In this document: piece by piece, positions 59,579-64,000 of the stretch | Layout: each line of letters starts with the position of its first letter | How positions within the stretch are numbered: position 1 is the stretch's first letter | Assembly: GCF_030272615.1 (NCBI RefSeq) | Contig: NC_081409.1 | Coordinates: 472,558,573-472,622,572 of the forward strand | From: Cryptomeria japonica | Taxonomy: Eukaryota; Streptophyta; Pinopsida; Cupressales; Cupressaceae | Length of the DNA: 64,000 nt | Direction: 5' to 3' | Program-made: the position numbers and the translations under genes | The notes under the pieces: model-generated | Told to the model about the DNA's origin: nothing | Seen by the model: the letters and a program-made list of their open reading frames with translations, nothing else | The model's database searches: none

Positions 59579-60781
59579 TGTTGGTTGAAAATTTTGTCAA
59601 CTCCAGAAGAGTTTACAAAATATTGGTTTCAACCACAACAACATGAGATTAAATCTCTCCTAATTATTAAGGGAAATCTCCCCCTGTGATTCACTACCCT
59701 ATTATAGTAAAATAAGAAACTCCTATTCTACCATGGATGGTACATCATCCTATCTTCTTTTTTCAAGATAGATGTTATTCTCTTCCTCTCTTTTAAGGAA
59801 AGAATTTACAATATAGAGCATAAATAATTCTTACAATTTAATTTCTACAAATTAACTTGGAAAGAAAGAATAATATAATATAGATAAGAAAATAATAACA
59901 GTGTCCATAAAGGTGCAAAGACCTCTGTTGCTTCTCCAGGACTGGAAAGAGTGCTTAAGCTCAAAGTCTTAAATTCTCTACTATCCTATCAACCTTTTTA
60001 CAAACTCTTATGTAACCCAAAGAGTTAACCAAGAAAATCAAAATAAAGCTCAAATTATTCAAAATGATTCTTAGCTTCACCTTTGATAATGCTTTTGTGA
60101 AATAATAATATGAAGCTCAAACTCTTCAAGTTATTGTTTGCTTTTCCAAGATTACATAGTCAAACACAAAGTCTTCAAAGTGAAACCTTAATATATAAAT
60201 CACCTATTCTTCACTTGCAAATACCAAAATGAAGCAAAAAGTCTTCAAAATGATATTACGATCACCAATTCCTTATTCTAACAACAATAGTCAAGATATG
60301 ACACAAAGTTCACAAGTTAAGAATTGCCTCTACGCTTTAATGATATTCTCTCAAAACACCTTTACTTGAGTAAATAAGAATTTACAATGAAAATTACATA
60401 AGAACACTCTTACCATAGACACAAATGAATCCAACACAAAGTCTGGATGACAAGCTTTCTTCTTATTTCATCAAATTCACAAAATCATAAGAGGAAGACA
60501 AAGTTTCACTTTTTCTCTTTTCTTCGGTAGAGTTTTGACATATAGATTAGAGATAATTGATGCAAACTACAATGAGAAACCTTATATATCAAGGAGAGAG
60601 GTGTGACATAAAACTAGGAAAACTACAACTAATTTGTGACCAAGTCAAAGGTAGAGTTCGATTTGAATTAGGACATGTGCATTGCCTAAGTGAAAAAATG
60701 AAATAAAATTTGACACTTAAGGTGTCAATGTATTATTTATTTAATGCATCTACTATGAAAATTACTAAGTGTCACTAGACA
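59579..60781 (-). repeat. 3' LTR of Gy4 (1,203 bp)
   Basis: It starts TGTTGGTTGAAAATTTTGTC, similar to the Gy1 LTR start TGTTGGGTGAATATT. It ends GTGTCACTAGACA, similar to GTGTCAATGGGGACA. What follows (60782 on, TTCATGAATTCCTTGAACTT) parallels the sequence after the Gy1 LTR. Ends are therefore set by comparison with Gy1. No target duplication can be read because the other end is outside the window. Confidence 0.8.
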
Positions 60782-63700
60782 CTCCATTTTGATCCTGCTT
60801 CATGAATTCCTTGAACTTTTCCAAAGTTACTTTCATCTATTCCTGATCAGGTCCTTTAGTGTGACTTGTGATGAACTTGACCCAGGTGATAGAATCTTTG
60901 AGGCTCATGTATCATTTCTTGTGTTTCTTTAGAAGTGAGGCTAGATCATCCATATTCACTTGGATATCCACCAACTTATAAATAGAGGATAATGAGAAAG
61001 CTTTCTTATCAACCTCTTAACCAACTAGCAGACTGAAATCTTTGACGATGGCATCTTCATGAATGGGCTTTTGGTTCTCATCAAGGAAAGTTCAAGGAAG
61101 AGGAAAAATATTTTTGATGATGGCTTTCCCTTTATCATTACATTATTTTGTGCTTTCCTCAAATATTTGATAAGTACCTCAAGTGTGTTCATCTGATCTT
61201 CTAGTATTTCCAATTGTTCAATGTATATATTCCTTGATGGGATCACTCCATTATCAACCAAAACATCCAACTCAAAATCCTCTAATTTCAACCAATACTC
61301 GGAGTCATTTTCATGCATTTCTAATTCATTTAAAAATAAATTCAAAGTCTTATCAATTTTAATATTTATCTCATCCAAGTTGTTGACAAGAGTAAATGTT
61401 GAACATAGAAGGTGAGTTCCTTGACTCAACAATCTATCCATCCATTCGCCCATTGTTCTCCCTTGATAATTTACCTATTTAGCTTGTTTAACAACTTGTT
61501 CATCCATGGAATAAGTTACCAAATCAATTACCTTTGATGATTGGATAATCTTGATCAAAAATTTTGTGAGCTAATCAACTTGTTTCTTTAACTTGTCTTT
61601 TATTACCTTTTCTTTGTTGAAAATGGCCACAAGATGCTAGAAAGAAGCTTGAGCATCTTAACTGTTCCATCATATGTTTGTTTGCACAAATCAATTCTTC
61701 TAATGAAAGAATTAGTAGGTTGCACTTTATCAAGATCTATATCAAGAGAAGGAATAGACATCTCGACATACTTGTTCTTTGATTCATCTATCTTCAACCT
61801 AGATAAAGTTTTAGCCTTTTTCTTACCTTTGAGCTTAATAGGCACCGATTGATTAAAATTAAAATCATCAAAAGCTATGGCTTGCTTCTTCCTATTGGGA
61901 GTTTTAGATACTAGCCAAGGTTGCAATGATGAATCTTCATCTACTCCAGCAATCAAAACTTGTGTAGTTAACTCATGTGACTAAACACTAGTAGTAACAA
62001 AGGGTGAAGAGAAAGTAACAATGATAGGTGTACTTGAGATGGTAGAAACCCGTGTAGGAACTTGGGTTTCTGACATGAAAATTTCAAAATCTTCCAACAT
62101 GGAAGAAGTAACTTTAGAAAAATTAGGAAGGAACACAATATCAAAGTTGTCATGGGGTGTATCTAGGGCTGATGCACTTGTGGAGGTGGAAGGAATGTCA
62201 AGTATTTCTAGAGCTTGGGATGAAAATGACACTCTAGAACCTAAAGGAATAGCATTAGTAAGAAAGATTGAAGTTGTACCAATCTCTTCTTGAGCTTGAA
62301 TTTCTTGAGTCAAAGACTCACCTTAGCTATTACTTTTTCCAATAGTGAACCTAAATTTTGGACCTTTAGGAGTCATAGGTTCCTATCTATTTTTTTTCCT
62401 TAACTTAGAAGTCTTTCCCTTAGGGCCTGCATCATCTTCTTCAAATTATTTGATTTGGTAAGGCTTCAGATGAACACCATGTAGGTTCAACCAAATAGAA
62501 GTATTATAAAGATTTTTTTGAAACCTAGCCCTTATAGAAATATTCTCCTTTTGGGACCATTGTATGAGAGGTAGAGGTAATCCAACAACTTTGTTTCTTT
62601 CATATGTAGGATCAAGGAAATCACCATCTTCTTCAAGATCGTCAAGAACATCAACAAGATCAAATTTTTTATTTTGTTCTACTATCAAATGATAATAATC
62701 CATTCTTTGGACATCTTCTTCTATCTTGCAATCTACCCACACATCTTCAATTCAATGGATATGTGTGTAGTTCTTCTTAATCTTATTCTTCATGCCCCTA
62801 TACTCAAAGACATATCTTACTTTGAAGAATCACATATTCACCCTTCTCATCTCTTCCTCCATGGCACAAACATTGTATATGGAATTGATGGATTATCTCC
62901 CTATAGTGATGGAGAACTTGAGACCTATCTTATGAGCTCTAGATTGATGCTCATGGATAGAAATCATTTGGTGAGCCATCTTCATAAGGATGATCTTATC
63001 AGATGCATACCTTGGGAGAATGAAGGGTTCTATGTCAAAGCATCCAATCCTTATATATGTGAATGTGGAGAATTGAAGAAAAATGCAACCATATTCACTC
63101 ACCACCTTCCACACCTCATATGACACTCTCTTGTTTTGAAGGTCCTTATTAACTAAACACATGTAATGAGAAAAGAAAACATCATTTACCCTCTTGAAAT
63201 GGTGTAAACTCTCTGAGAGAGTTAACTAAGTGAATTACTTATAAACATGAACTTGACTCCTATTACCTATGGTAGATAACCTAGAAAATGCCTCATCGAG
63301 GTATCTGCATAGACAAGAAAAGAAATATATAATTTCAAGGTGGTAGGAACCTTAGTCAATTGTTCACATAGAGCATTTGCAATTTTCTTGCCCACTAGAT
63401 CTTCTTGTTATCCTGCCTGATGACGTGAATGTACTGATACATCCATTTATAGTAAGTATTGGAAGTCTGGAGGCTTTTACTCTGCTGAGAAGAGTAATGA
63501 GGTCACTGACCTCCTCAATGAAATCACTATAGGGAAGAGTCTCTGGCCACCTTTAAATCATAGACCTAGGCATTTTTAGCCAATTATCATTCATATTCCT
63601 TCTGCATTTCTCTGAATTCTTATAAAAATAATTCACTGCTAATTACATGTCAATATTAGCATATTGATCTATAAGATAACACTTGAAAATTGTATCAAAT

Positions 63701-64000
63701 AAATCCTCATAAATCTTAATGTGTGTTTTCTCTCCATCAACATCCTATACTGATTTGGTGATAGGATCATATCTATTGGCAAGAGTGAACACAAATTCTA
63801 GATTTTGGGCCGACATGGGAAAGGCGGCCACCAGATGAATTTCACTATTTATGGTGGGCTCCATCTTGTGAGAAATAGGTGGCTCTCTTACCCTCTTCAA
63901 AAATTATTCAAAATAAATATGGATGATCTTTGTGTCCCTAATATTGTTAATATTTGATGATACAAAAGGAGGAAACACTAGATGCATTTCTTGCTTCTTG
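60782..64000 (-). pseudogene. Gy4 extra 3' ORF, homologous to the one in Gy1, runs off the window
   Basis: Open segments at 61025-61453, 61603-61956, 61981-62313, 62446-62742 and 62893-63162, with decayed sequence on to 64000, parallel the Gy1 ORF part by part. Examples: QFSTFTYIRIGCFDIEPFIL against QFPTFTYIHIGCFLGEPFML; MWVDCKIEEDVQRMDYYHL against VWVDCEDEEDVRMMDFSPL; LPLIQWSQKENISIRA against MPLIQWSKKEIKSITQ. The Ser/Thr-rich middle and helical C-terminal part are also shared. The two copies are well diverged, yet the similarity is in the protein reading, which suggests the ORF was once functional. No known domain was recognised, and no membrane segment. Confidence 0.75.

Larger units (their letters stand above)
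59579..64000 (-). mobile_element. Gy4: Ty3/gypsy element related to Gy1, only its 3' end in the window
   Basis: It comprises the 3' LTR and the extra ORF described separately. It is inserted into the 5' LTR of Cop2. Gag and pol should lie to the right of the window. I infer a gypsy identity from the LTR and ORF likeness to Gy1, not from pol. Confidence 0.75.

Overview
This is plant nuclear DNA made almost entirely of nested, decayed LTR retrotransposons. The only sign of a host gene is a broken fragment that reads like a plant pentatricopeptide-repeat (PPR) protein. Very long LTRs (about 4.4 kb), four levels of nesting, AT-rich spacers and no intact gene in 64 kb suggest a large plant genome. 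A gymnosperm would fit, but that is inference and I could not test it. I saw no intact protein-coding gene, tRNA, rRNA or CRISPR array.

Layout, left to right. (1) 1-12084: a minus-strand Ty3/gypsy element (Gy1). It runs from a truncated 3' LTR (1-205), through an extra 3' ORF (206-3696), an array of short palindromes (about 3820-4985), integrase, RNase H, RT, a second RNase H placed upstream of RT, protease and gag, to a PBS and a 919-bp 5' LTR (11166-12084). The same LTR is followed by a rearranged scrap of a second copy (12085-12752) containing a 0.5-kb inverted repeat. (2) 12750-16665: a non-coding element I call family A, minus-oriented, with its own palindrome array. (3) 17140-21985: a PPR pseudogene split by a non-coding LTR-like insertion (18638 to about 21500). 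A 1.1-kb terminal-inverted-repeat element (21988-23076) follows. (4) 24601-52335: a second family-A copy (B), interrupted by a Ty1/copia element, Cop1 (25233-49762, minus; LTRs about 873 bp, near-matching 5-bp TSD ACATT/ACATC). Cop1 is itself interrupted twice: by a third family-A copy A' (27566-32526, TSD CCATG) and by a complete-length but mutated Ty3/gypsy chromovirus, Gy2 (33452-47241, plus strand, TSD GAATA). (5) 52336-54292: gag-protease of another gypsy element (Gy3), probably the host of B. (6) 54293-59578: a second Ty1/copia element, Cop2 (minus). Its 5' LTR is cut at 59578 by a fourth gypsy element, Gy4 (59579 to beyond 64000, minus), whose extra 3' ORF is homologous to that of Gy1.

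The inferred order of insertion is Gy3, then B, then Cop1, then A' and Gy2 independently; separately Cop2, then Gy4. No element looks able to move by itself: all coding regions carry stops, frameshifts or lost catalytic residues. The observations most worth following are the protease / RNase H / RT / RNase H / integrase order in Gy1, the conserved extra 3' ORF of Gy1 and Gy4, arrays of short perfect dyads in three otherwise unrelated element families, and the almost exclusive TAG stops in Gy2.
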